From DATDOY01 sp035293045 (GTDB lineage: Bacteria > Actinomycetota > Acidimicrobiia > IMCC26256 > JACPCJ01): DNA of 7,793 nt. The notes beneath the pieces are model-generated. The model saw only the letters and a list, made by a program, of their open reading frames with translations, did not search any database and was not told where the DNA came from. A program made the position numbers and the translations under genes. The stretch covers positions 1-7,793 of the forward strand of contig DATDOY010000290.1 of the NCBI GenBank assembly GCA_035293045.1, written 5' to 3'. Shown one piece after another: positions 1 through 5,936 of the stretch; the stretch's first letter is position 1; each line of letters begins with the position of its first letter.

Positions 1-590
1 AGACGGTGCGACCGCGACTCCTCGATCGGGAACCGGCTCACGATGGCGATTCCTTCGCTGAAGTCGCCCGGGCCCGGGAAGTTGCCGAACGCCGCGGCGA
101 GGTCGTCGAGCGGATTGCCCCCACCCTCTTGAATGTCCGGGGTTCCGGGGACGTGGGGGTTGGAGCGGAAGAAGCACCAGTGCCAGGCGCTGCCCGTGCG
201 CCCCGACAGCTCGGTGGCGAACCGTTCAGCGACCGTGCCGTGCTCCTGCGGGTATTCGCCACCCGGGTCGAAGACGGCGTTGCGGGTGACCTCCTGCATG
301 CCCACGACGTCGGCGCCGCTGGCCACGATGTCGTCGGCCTCGAGCTCGAGCCGGTCGCCGAGGCTGAGGTCGCCGTCGTCGGTGTCGCTGTGCAGGACGT
401 TGAACGACGAGACCTTGAGCACGCCGTCGTTCGACCCGTCGCCGGTGCCCACCGTCCCGCACAGGGGCACGCCGTCGACCACGGGGACGGCCGGGATTGG
501 GCTGAGGTCGGCGTTGGCGCCGGTCATGCCGACAGGCACGATCAGGCCGACGGCGAGGATGGGAGCGGCAAGGACGACGGTTCGGTTCAT
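1..590 (-). CDS. Secreted endonuclease/exonuclease/phosphatase-family protein (partial, N-terminal part)
   Basis: The gene starts at ATG 590 and runs off the left edge, so only the first 196 residues are visible. Residues 1-27 look like a signal peptide: a basic MNR start, a hydrophobic stretch, then an Ala-Asn-Ala site before Asp28. The protein is probably exported. The mature part opens the DNase I-like fold: VSSFNVLHS at 60-68 supplies the early Asn (Asn64), VVGMQEV at 95-101 supplies the metal-binding Glu (Glu100), and EGIAIVSRFPI near the edge is the next conserved strand. These are hallmarks of the EEP superfamily (nucleases, phosphodiesterases, lipid phosphatases). The catalytic His and Asp of the C-terminal half lie outside the window, so substrate and activity cannot be settled. 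AAGAAGGG lies just before the ATG and the gap to the upstream hotdog gene is 46 bases, so it may be the last gene of the acyl-CoA operon. The family call is firm; the specific function is unknown. Confidence 0.85.
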   Translation of the reverse strand, partial: MNRTVVLAAPILAVGLIVPVGMTGANADLSPIPAVPVVDGVPLCGTVGTGDGSNDGVLKVSSFNVLHSDTDDGDLSLGDRLELEADDIVASGADVVGMQEVTRNAVFDPGGEYPQEHGTVAERFATELSGRTGSAWHWCFFRSNPHVPGTPDIQEGGGNPLDDLAAAFGNFPGPGDFSEGIAIVSRFPIEESRSHR

Positions 591-636
591 ACCCTTCTTA
601 CGGCTGAAACGCCGCCACGGCGCGCTGGTCGCCGCT

Positions 637-1089
637 TCAGCCCTTGGGCTTGGACGTCCGCACGATCAGCGTGAAGCGGGCGGTGACCGCCGGTTCCCCC
701 GAATCGGCGTGCTTCCACTCGGTCTCGGTGACGTAGAAGTCCATCGTCGCCGAGGCGGAATCCTTCGTGGTGACGTCGACGACGCGGGCCGACCCCTCGA
801 GCACGTCGCCGACCTTGGGCCAGCGGTGGAACTCGAACTCCTGCTCGCCGTGCAGGAGCATCCGGCCCGGCCCCCGCAGCTCATCGATGGGAAGCCCCGC
901 CGCGCCGCCCTCTCCCAACGACCCCCAGTACGTCATCACAAAGGGGAACGTCGGTGGCACGAGCGCGCCGTCACCCGTGAAGGCGGCCGGCGGCTCTTTC
1001 ACCGCCGACGCGAAGGCGCGCACCGGTCCCTGTTCGATCTGGACCCGGCTCGTCCCGAGGTCCTTGCCTTTCAGTTCGGTCATCGCCAT
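637..1089 (-). CDS. FAS1-like dehydratase / MaoC N-terminal-type hotdog protein
   Basis: This 150-residue protein resembles the stand-alone N-type hotdog subunit of MaoC-like hydratase/dehydratases (FAS1-like dehydratase domain; compare mycobacterial HadA/HadC-type subunits). Visible marks are an N-terminal segment with VRAFASAV at 23-30, PPTF at 45-48, and the long hotdog strand HGEQEFEFHR at 80-89 followed by PKVGDVL. The C-terminus has the strand FTLIVRTSKPKG. Members of this half-family usually lack the catalytic Asp/His hydratase-2 motif and pair with a MaoC-type catalytic subunit; no such motif is seen here, so it may be the substrate-binding partner of a heterodimer encoded elsewhere. 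The start at 1089 is chosen because GAGGAGA (1105-1099) sits 9 bases upstream and the codon follows the ligase stop after one base. An alternative in-frame ATG at 1110 would place the Shine-Dalgarno inside the gene. It is almost certainly cotranscribed with the CoA ligase. Confidence 0.82.
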   Translation of the reverse strand: MAMTELKGKDLGTSRVQIEQGPVRAFASAVKEPPAAFTGDGALVPPTFPFVMTYWGSLGEGGAAGLPIDELRGPGRMLLHGEQEFEFHRWPKVGDVLEGSARVVDVTTKDSASATMDFYVTETEWKHADSGEPAVTARFTLIVRTSKPKG

Positions 1090-1090
1090 G

Positions 1091-2644
1091 TCAGGTGCTC
1101 TCCTCGGCATACCGCTCGATCAGTTCGCGCTTGACGACCTTGCCGGTCGCGTTGCGCGGCAACTCGGTCACGAACACCAGCCGGCGCGGGACCTTGTAGT
1201 CAGCCAGCCGATCCTGGCAGAACTGCACGATGTCGACGGGCTGGACGCGCGCCGCGGCGCGCAGCACGACGGCCGCGGCGACGTCCTCGCCGAGCACGTC
1301 GTGCGGGATCCCGAAGGCGGCCGCCTCTTGCACCGCCGGGTGCTCGTAGAGCACCGACTCGATGTCGCCGGCGTGGATGTTGTGGCCGCCACGGATGATG
1401 ACGTCCTTCTTGCGCCCGACGATGTAGAGGTACCCGTCGGCGTCGAACGTGGCGAGGTCGCCCGTGTGGAGCCAGCCGTCGGCTTCCCATGCTTCGGCCG
1501 TGGCGTCCGGGTCCTTGTAGTAGGCGCGCTGTTTCCCAGGTGTGCGGATGAGCAACTCGCCTTCGCGCTCGATCCGCTCCTCGGCCGTCAGCTCACGACC
1601 GTCCTCGTCGACGACCCGTAGCTCGGCCGGCGGCAGCGGGAGGCCGACCGACCCCTTGCGTTTCAACGACTCGCCGGGCGGCATCACGCAATAGGCGGCG
1701 CCGGCCTCGGTCATCCCGTAACTGTTCGAGACCGATGCGTGGGGAAGGCGCTCTTGCACGCGCTTCAAGACCTCGAACGGGAGCGGCGCCGACCCGACCG
1801 ACACGAGTTGGAGCGACGAAAGGTCGGCCTCGGCGAAGCGCGGGTGGTCGGCGAGGAGCTGCGCCATCGCCGGGACGATGAAGGCGAAGGTCGGCCGGTC
1901 GCGCTCCACGGTGTCGATCCACCGACCGGCGTCGAACTTGGCCTGGTAGAGGCTGACCATCCCCATCTTCATCGGGTTGTAGATGAACCCGATGCCGGCG
2001 AAGGTGAAGAGCGGCGACGAGTGGATCCACCGGTTGCCGGTCCATTGCGGCTCGGAGTTGGGGATCATGGCGACGTTGTTGTGTGTCACGGCGACACCCT
2101 TGGGGAGTCCGGTCGTCCCCGACGTGTACATGATGTCGGCGAGGTCGTCGGCCTCGAGCGGAACCTGAAAGTCGCTGGCGTCATCGTCGAGGGCGTCGTC
2201 CCACGCGACCGAATCGGCGATGCCGGGGCCGGTGGCGACGACGAACTTGAGCGAGTCGAGTTTCCCCCGTGCGTGCTCGAGCTGCTCGGCGAAGACGGGT
2301 GAGGTCACCGCGGCGGTGATCTCGGCGTGGGCGAGGACGTGGCCGATCTCGTGCGCCGTCAGCCGGGTGTTGGTCGGAACGGCGACCCCCCCGGCCTTGT
2401 GGACGCCGGCGTACGCGACGACGAAGGCGATCGCGTCATCGCTGGGCAGGTAGATGGCGACGCGGTCGCCCTTGGCCACGCCCCGCGCCGCGAGGCCACG
2501 CGCGAACTGGTTCGATCGGGCGTCCCACTCGCGGAAGGTGAGGCTCGTCTCCGAGTCGAGGTCGACAAACCCGGGCTCGTCAGGGCACACGCGCACCATC
2601 GTGCGGATCTGATCAACGAGCAACCCGTCGTTCGGCGCGGCCAC
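1091..2644 (-). CDS. Class I adenylate-forming acyl-CoA synthetase (AMP-binding)
   Basis: The 517-residue protein activates a carboxylic acid to an acyl-AMP and then to the CoA thioester. Family core motifs are intact: the ATP P-loop YTSGTTGLPKG at 173-183, SYGMTEAG at 308-315 (A5), HTGD ending at Asp396 (A7, ribose-binding Asp), the GRKKDVIIRGG hinge region, and PRNATGK with the catalytic Lys502 near the C-terminus (A10). Length fits fatty-acyl or aryl/short-chain CoA ligases; the substrate cannot be read from the sequence. The open frame extends far upstream antisense to the thiolase, but that part reads as a shadow. GTG 2644 is chosen because the following residues match the usual N-terminal helix, and a TACGAT -10-like box lies 8 bases upstream, fitting a leaderless transcript; ATG 2599 is an alternative but would remove that helix. 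The neighbouring hotdog gene and divergent thiolase place it in acyl-CoA metabolism. Confidence 0.93.
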   Translation of the reverse strand: MAAPNDGLLVDQIRTMVRVCPDEPGFVDLDSETSLTFREWDARSNQFARGLAARGVAKGDRVAIYLPSDDAIAFVVAYAGVHKAGGVAVPTNTRLTAHEIGHVLAHAEITAAVTSPVFAEQLEHARGKLDSLKFVVATGPGIADSVAWDDALDDDASDFQVPLEADDLADIMYTSGTTGLPKGVAVTHNNVAMIPNSEPQWTGNRWIHSSPLFTFAGIGFIYNPMKMGMVSLYQAKFDAGRWIDTVERDRPTFAFIVPAMAQLLADHPRFAEADLSSLQLVSVGSAPLPFEVLKRVQERLPHASVSNSYGMTEAGAAYCVMPPGESLKRKGSVGLPLPPAELRVVDEDGRELTAEERIEREGELLIRTPGKQRAYYKDPDATAEAWEADGWLHTGDLATFDADGYLYIVGRKKDVIIRGGHNIHAGDIESVLYEHPAVQEAAAFGIPHDVLGEDVAAAVVLRAAARVQPVDIVQFCQDRLADYKVPRRLVFVTELPRNATGKVVKRELIERYAEEST

Positions 2645-2675
2645 GACCGGGGATCGTACCTGCGGCCCGAGTTTT

Positions 2676-2691
2676 CTGACACTCGTGTCAG
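2676..2691. promoter_or_regulatory. Perfect 7-2-7 palindrome, candidate repressor operator
   Basis: CTGACAC-TC-GTGTCAG is a perfect inverted repeat with 7-bp arms and a 2-bp centre. It ends 3 bases before the plus-strand -10-like box and sits about 18 bases upstream of the minus-strand one, so a bound dimer could block both promoters. Size and symmetry suit a TetR-family or similar dimeric regulator, many of which control acyl-CoA genes in actinobacteria. No regulator gene is in the window, so the regulator's identity is unknown. Confidence 0.6.
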
Positions 2692-2712
2692 GAATACGCT
2701 TGGTGTCTCTCT

Positions 2713-2718
2713 GGGAGG
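2713..2718 (+). promoter_or_regulatory. Shine-Dalgarno sequence of the thiolase gene
   Basis: GGGAGG lies 4 bases before ATG 2723. It fixes that ATG as the thiolase start, although the reading frame stays open for about 400 bases further upstream, antisense to the CoA ligase. Confidence 0.8.
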
Positions 2719-2722
2719 ATCC

Positions 2723-3940
2723 ATGACCAACGCCGTCATCGTCTCTGCCGTCCGCACGCCCATTGCCGACGCCTACAAGGGCGCCCTCGCCCACGTGTCG
2801 ATCCACGACCTCGCCAAGACCGTGGTGGCCGAGGCGCTGAAGCGTTCGGGGGTCGCCGCGGAGGACGTCGACGACCTCGTGCTCGGCGAAGTCCTGCACG
2901 GCGGCGGCGACGTGGCGCGGTATGTCGCGGTCGACCTCGGTCTTCCGCCCGACACCCCGGGCCTCGCCGTCAACCGTCAATGCGCCACGGGCATGTCGGC
3001 GCTCGACGTGGCCGCCGCCGAGATCATGGCGGGGATGAACACGGTTGCCATCGCCGGCGGGGCGGCGGCGATGACCCAGGCCCCCGCCACCTACCTCAAG
3101 CCCGCCACGCCCTACGGCCACATGACCCAGTGGCTGTCGCCGTCGCACCCCGACGTGCCCGAGGCGCCCAACATGAACATGCTCATCACGGTGGGGGAGA
3201 ACACCGCCGACCAGTGCGGCATCACGCGTGAGGACATGGACGAGTGGTCGTACCACTCACACATGAAGGCGGTCGCCGCCATCGATGAGGGCCGCTTCGA
3301 CGACGAGATCGTCCCGGTCACCGTGCCGGCCGGTCGCGGACCCGGGCCCAGCGGCCCGGCGCGCAGCGCCGAGAGCGGGGAGAACGCGACGCTCTTCACC
3401 ACCGACGAGCACCCGCGGCGCGACACGACCATGGAGCGCCTCGCGTCGTTGCGCGGGTTGACCGCGCAGGGGCGGGTCACGGCGGGCAACTCGTCGCCGA
3501 TCAACGACGGGTCGGCCGCGCTCGTGCTCTGTTCTGACGACTACGCCGCCGCACACGGCTTGGACGTGCTCGCGGTGGTGAAGTCGTGGGCCAACGTCGG
3601 CGTGCCGCCCCACGAGACGGGCATGGGCCCGACGGTCGCGATTCCGCGCGCGCTGGAGCGTGCGGGGATGACGGTCGGCGACCTCGACATGGTGGAGATC
3701 AACGAGGCGTTCGCGTCGATGGCGGTGGCGTGCACGCGCGTCCTCGGCCTCGACCCGGCGATCGTCAACGTGAACGGCGGCGCCGTCGCCCTCGGCCACC
3801 CCGTCGCGTGTTCGGGGGCTCGGATTCTGGTGACGATGATTCACGAGCTGCGCCGGCGCGGAGGGGGCGTTGGCGTGGGCTCGCTGTGCGCGGGCGGCGG
3901 GATGGGCGCGGCGACGGTACTGGAAGTGCTCCCCGGGTAA
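2723..3940 (+). CDS. Thiolase (acetyl-CoA acyltransferase/acetyltransferase family)
   Basis: The 405-residue protein is a complete thiolase, which cleaves 3-ketoacyl-CoA with CoA or runs the reverse Claisen condensation. The nucleophile is Cys87 in NRQCATGMSA. The NEAFA motif is at 327-331 (Asn327), the catalytic His359 is in GGAVALGHP, and the acid/base Cys389 is in SLCAGGGMG. Spacing matches the classical Cys89-Asn316-His348-Cys378 pattern with about 11 extra residues, which fall in a Gly/Pro/Ser/Ala-rich loop near 204-222, just before TTDEHPRRDTT. The stretch after the His reads PVACSGAR where most thiolases have PIGASGAR, a mild deviation in the active-site loop. Start ATG 2723 is set by GGGAGG and the canonical N-terminus NAVIVSAVRTPIADAYKG. 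It is transcribed divergently from the CoA ligase, probably under shared control. Degradative versus biosynthetic role cannot be decided from sequence alone. Confidence 0.95.
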   Translation: MTNAVIVSAVRTPIADAYKGALAHVSIHDLAKTVVAEALKRSGVAAEDVDDLVLGEVLHGGGDVARYVAVDLGLPPDTPGLAVNRQCATGMSALDVAAAEIMAGMNTVAIAGGAAAMTQAPATYLKPATPYGHMTQWLSPSHPDVPEAPNMNMLITVGENTADQCGITREDMDEWSYHSHMKAVAAIDEGRFDDEIVPVTVPAGRGPGPSGPARSAESGENATLFTTDEHPRRDTTMERLASLRGLTAQGRVTAGNSSPINDGSAALVLCSDDYAAAHGLDVLAVVKSWANVGVPPHETGMGPTVAIPRALERAGMTVGDLDMVEINEAFASMAVACTRVLGLDPAIVNVNGGAVALGHPVACSGARILVTMIHELRRRGGGVGVGSLCAGGGMGAATVLEVLPG

Positions 3941-4343
3941 CCCTGCTCGTCTTCTCGGTTTCCCCGTCGGTTCTGCGCTTTTGTACGCCCGCATGGGGCG
4001 CGGATCGCGCAATAGCGGAGCGGGACGCCGTCATGCCGGCGACCGCGGCGCCGGACAGCCCGGCGAGGAAGCCGACGGCGGACGCGACCGGGAGTTTGCC
4101 GCTTGTCTCGTCGGCTTTCTCACCGCCTGTCGTGACGTAGACGAGGCCCCACGCGTTGACGCCGATGACGGCACCCGCAAGCAGCGCCCAGCCCCACCGC
4201 GTCACTTCCCAGCGCGCATCCCGGGCCGAGACCCAGTGCAGGGGGAGGAGGAAGAGGGCGACGACGAAGCCCCCGCCGGCGGAGATCAGCGCGAGCAGGG
4301 TGGCGCAGGCGAGAAAGACGGACCAGAAGTGCGACGGATTCAC
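3765..4343 (-). CDS. Small three-helix membrane protein coupled to the ABC1/UbiB kinase gene
   Basis: No family is recognised. The 192-residue frame starts at GTG 4343, whose last two bases overlap the TGA of the upstream kinase gene (GTGA), a classic translational coupling arrangement. Three hydrophobic segments are visible: about 6-35 (preceding HWVSARDARW), about 52-71, and about 85-105, with a short polar loop GGEKADETSGK between the last two. From about residue 107 the chain becomes basic and disordered-looking, ending in a Gly/Arg-rich run. Residues 135-192 are encoded antisense to the last 176 bases of the thiolase gene. The membrane part and coupled start look like real coding sequence. 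The long basic tail may be genuine, or it may result from loss of an earlier stop codon. An integral inner-membrane location beside a UbiB-like kinase suggests a joint membrane or lipid role, which is inference. Confidence 0.7.
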   Translation of the reverse strand: MNPSHFWSVFLACATLLALISAGGGFVVALFLLPLHWVSARDARWEVTRWGWALLAGAVIGVNAWGLVYVTTGGEKADETSGKLPVASAVGFLAGLSGAAVAGMTASRSAIARSAPHAGVQKRRTDGETEKTSRVTRGALPVPSPRPSRRPRTASPRQRPLRAGAARESSSPESEPPNTRRGGRGRRRRRSR

Positions 4344-5776
4344 ACCGCGGCGGTACTAGCACGCCACTCCGCCTCGGCGCGGCCCATCTCCGAGCAGGGC
4401 GGCGCCCCGTCGTAGATCTCGCGGGCGATGCCACGCGACGGACACGTTGCTTCGAGGATCCCGAGGACGGAGTTGAGTCCCACGAAGATGCGGGAGAGGA
4501 ACAGCACGTCCTTCGGGATGGCGAAGTTGCGGCTGACGTCCTTCCACTCGTTGAAGGGGTCGAACTGCCGCTGGACCTCGGCCGACGCCCACTCCCGCGT
4601 GTATTGGTACGGCTGCTCGCCGAGCAACGGCTCCGCGGCGCCCTGGTACCACTCCCACAGCCGCTCGGGGGTGACCGCATTCGGGTCTGGCAACGATCCC
4701 AACTCCACGAGGTGCGCGTGCAGCGCGGCCGCGTCTCCGTGGAGGATCGCCGTCGACCCGAGCCGGAACAGACGCTCCTGTTCCTCCGTGTAGCGCTTCA
4801 CGCAACCGAAATCGAGAAACGTGACCGTGCCGTCCTCGTGGAAGAGGTAGTTGCCCGGGTGCGGGTCGGCGTTGAACAGGCGATGGCGGTGGATGCTGCC
4901 GTAGACGAACCGCAGGATGGCCTCGCCCCACTGGTCGCGCAGCTCCTGCGGGCTCTCGCAGGCCGCCTTGAACCGACGGCCGTCGACCATCTCCATGGTG
5001 AGCACGCGCGACGTCGAGAGGTCGGGGGACACCGCGGGGATGCGGATGAACGGGTGGCCGTCGTAGATGGCAGCGAATTCCTGTTGGTAGGCCGCCTCGT
5101 TCTCGTAATCGAGTTCCTCACCGATGCGCTCCCGCACTTCCTCGGCGACGACCCGAAAGTCGACCTTGGTCGAGAAGCCCGGGAGCATGCGCGCGCCGGT
5201 TCGCATGAGCGACGCCAACAATTCGGTGTTGTCGAGATCGGCGCGGATGGCCTCGGCGACACCCGGATACTGCACCTTGACGGCGAGCTCGCGATCACCG
5301 AGGCGCGCCGCGTGCACCTGGCCGATCGAGGCTGCGGCGATGGGGAACGGAGAGAAGCGGTCGAAGACCTTCTCGGGGGGCGCGCCGAGTTCGGCCTCGA
5401 TGATGTCGGCGACGGCGGCGTAGGGCATCGGCGGGGCGTCGGCCTGGAGCGCCTCGAGCGCGGCGCCGTAGACGTCCTGGTACTCGTCGGGGACGAGGCT
5501 GGCGACGTGGACGAACGAGAGGATCTGGCCCGCCTTCATGAGCGCGCCCTTCATGTCGCCGAGCAGGGCGGCGTATCGCTCCGCCGTCTTCTCGTGGTAG
5601 CGGCGGGTGCGTCGCTCCCGGGCCTCGCGGCTGCCGGGGGTGAGGGCTACGCCGGCGCGGGCGAATCCCGTCCGCGCGCCCATCGACACGAGGGGAATGG
5701 ATCTCGACACCCTTCCGGTGCGCAGATCGGGGCCGGGCTCGCCCGGCGTCGTGCCTTCGGCGTCGATCTCAGCCAT
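4340..5776 (-). CDS. ABC1/UbiB-family atypical kinase (ADCK-like)
   Basis: The 478-residue protein belongs to the ABC1/UbiB/ADCK atypical kinase-ATPase family, whose characterised members support quinone biosynthesis and membrane lipid handling. The family signatures are all visible: KAGQ at 81-84 (the KxGQ motif), the Ala-rich nucleotide loop AAAS at 147-150 followed by IGQVHAA, the ATP-binding Lys167 in AVKVQYPG, the ExD-type segment EELDYENEA at 220-228, the catalytic-loop equivalent NADPHPGN at 302-309, and DFG at 322-324. The protein should therefore be active in nucleotide binding. No clear transmembrane anchor is seen; the coupled downstream membrane protein could provide one (inference). 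Start ATG 5776 is preferred over an in-frame TTG at 5782 because GGGGAGG (5789-5783) sits 6 bases upstream. No quinone biosynthesis gene is adjacent. The family call is secure, the substrate is unknown. Confidence 0.93.
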   Translation of the reverse strand: MAEIDAEGTTPGEPGPDLRTGRVSRSIPLVSMGARTGFARAGVALTPGSREARERRTRRYHEKTAERYAALLGDMKGALMKAGQILSFVHVASLVPDEYQDVYGAALEALQADAPPMPYAAVADIIEAELGAPPEKVFDRFSPFPIAAASIGQVHAARLGDRELAVKVQYPGVAEAIRADLDNTELLASLMRTGARMLPGFSTKVDFRVVAEEVRERIGEELDYENEAAYQQEFAAIYDGHPFIRIPAVSPDLSTSRVLTMEMVDGRRFKAACESPQELRDQWGEAILRFVYGSIHRHRLFNADPHPGNYLFHEDGTVTFLDFGCVKRYTEEQERLFRLGSTAILHGDAAALHAHLVELGSLPDPNAVTPERLWEWYQGAAEPLLGEQPYQYTREWASAEVQRQFDPFNEWKDVSRNFAIPKDVLFLSRIFVGLNSVLGILEATCPSRGIAREIYDGAPPCSEMGRAEAEWRASTAAV

Positions 5777-5782
5777 GGCCAA

Positions 5783-5789
5783 CCTCCCC
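5783..5789 (-). promoter_or_regulatory. Shine-Dalgarno sequence of the ABC1/UbiB kinase gene
   Basis: On the minus strand GGGGAGG ends 6 bases before ATG 5776. It decides the start against the nearby TTG 5782, which would lie directly against this site. Confidence 0.8.
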
Positions 5790-5804
5790 TGTCCCCTGGA
5801 GGGC

Positions 5805-5833
5805 AGCCTACCAGATCGTGAATGTGTTCACAA
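5805..5833 (-). promoter_or_regulatory. Candidate promoter of the kinase-membrane protein unit
   Basis: On the minus strand TTGTGA (5833-5828) and TAGGCT (5810-5805) are separated by exactly 17 bases. They match TTGACA at 4 of 6 positions and the actinobacterial TAnnnT shape of the -10 box. Transcription would begin near 5798, giving a leader of about 20 bases with the Shine-Dalgarno inside it. This is inference from spacing and similarity. Confidence 0.5.
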
Positions 5834-5838
5834 GAACA
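5818..5838. repeat. Two overlapping short inverted repeats at the kinase promoter
   Basis: GTGAA-TGTG-TTCAC (5818-5831) and TGTTC-ACAA-GAACA (5825-5838) are both perfect 5-bp-arm inverted repeats sharing the TTC core. They cover the candidate -35 box of the leftward kinase promoter, a typical position for a repressor operator. The arms are short, so chance cannot be excluded. Confidence 0.4.
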
Positions 5839-5887
5839 TTGCTGGTCAGAGGGGCGGGCCGGGGAACGAAACCATATGAAGCCGGGC

Positions 5888-5927
5888 AAAAACCCCTGGT
5901 GCCCGCGCGACCGCCAGCATCAGGGGT
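5888..5927 (-). terminator. Rho-independent terminator of the copper radical oxidase gene
   Basis: Read on the minus strand, ACCCCTGATGC pairs with GCACCAGGGGT (10 of 11 pairs, one A-C mismatch) around a 14-base loop, and five T residues follow from the end of the stem. The stem begins 9 bases after the TGA of the copper oxidase gene. It separates that gene from the downstream kinase unit, which has its own candidate promoter. Confidence 0.75.
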
Positions 5928-5936
5928 CGCCAGCGT

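Larger units (their letters stand above)
2645..2722. promoter_or_regulatory. Divergent intergenic region between CoA ligase and thiolase genes
   Basis: The 78 bases separate the GTG of the leftward ligase from the ATG of the rightward thiolase, so promoters for both genes should lie here. On the minus strand TACGAT (2658-2653) is a TAnnnT-type -10 box. On the plus strand TACGCT (2695-2700) is a candidate -10 box placed so that a transcript would start near 2706, just before the thiolase Shine-Dalgarno. No strong -35 box is seen for either. A 16-bp palindrome lies in the middle. Promoter assignments are inference from box shape and spacing. Confidence 0.6.

Noticed and set aside
602..642. Inverted repeat GGCTGAA/TTCAGCC spanning the hotdog gene stop, as a possible terminator
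   Set aside because: The 7-bp stem encloses a 27-base loop with poor inner pairing, and no T-run follows on the minus strand.
2327..2722. Upstream extension of the thiolase reading frame
   Set aside because: It lies antisense to conserved ligase sequence, and GGGAGG before ATG 2723 together with the canonical thiolase N-terminus fixes the start.
2645..3256. Upstream extension of the CoA ligase reading frame, giving 721 residues
   Set aside because: The extra part is antisense to the thiolase, is rich in Arg/Gly/His/Val without family similarity, and the ligase domain begins normally after GTG 2644.
3941..4000. Possible bidirectional terminator between thiolase and the membrane-protein gene
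   Set aside because: Only a trivial GGG-TAA-CCC repeat at the thiolase stop and a short TTTT were seen; there is no stable stem next to a T-tract.
3257..4012. 251-residue minus-strand open frame opposite the thiolase
   Set aside because: It is Arg/His/Ala-rich, has no domain, competes with the coupled membrane-protein frame, and covers conserved thiolase codons.
4604..5821. 405-residue plus-strand open frame opposite the ABC1/UbiB kinase
   Set aside because: The minus strand carries all kinase motifs; the plus frame is a GC-driven shadow of low-complexity Arg/Val/Gly/Asp sequence.
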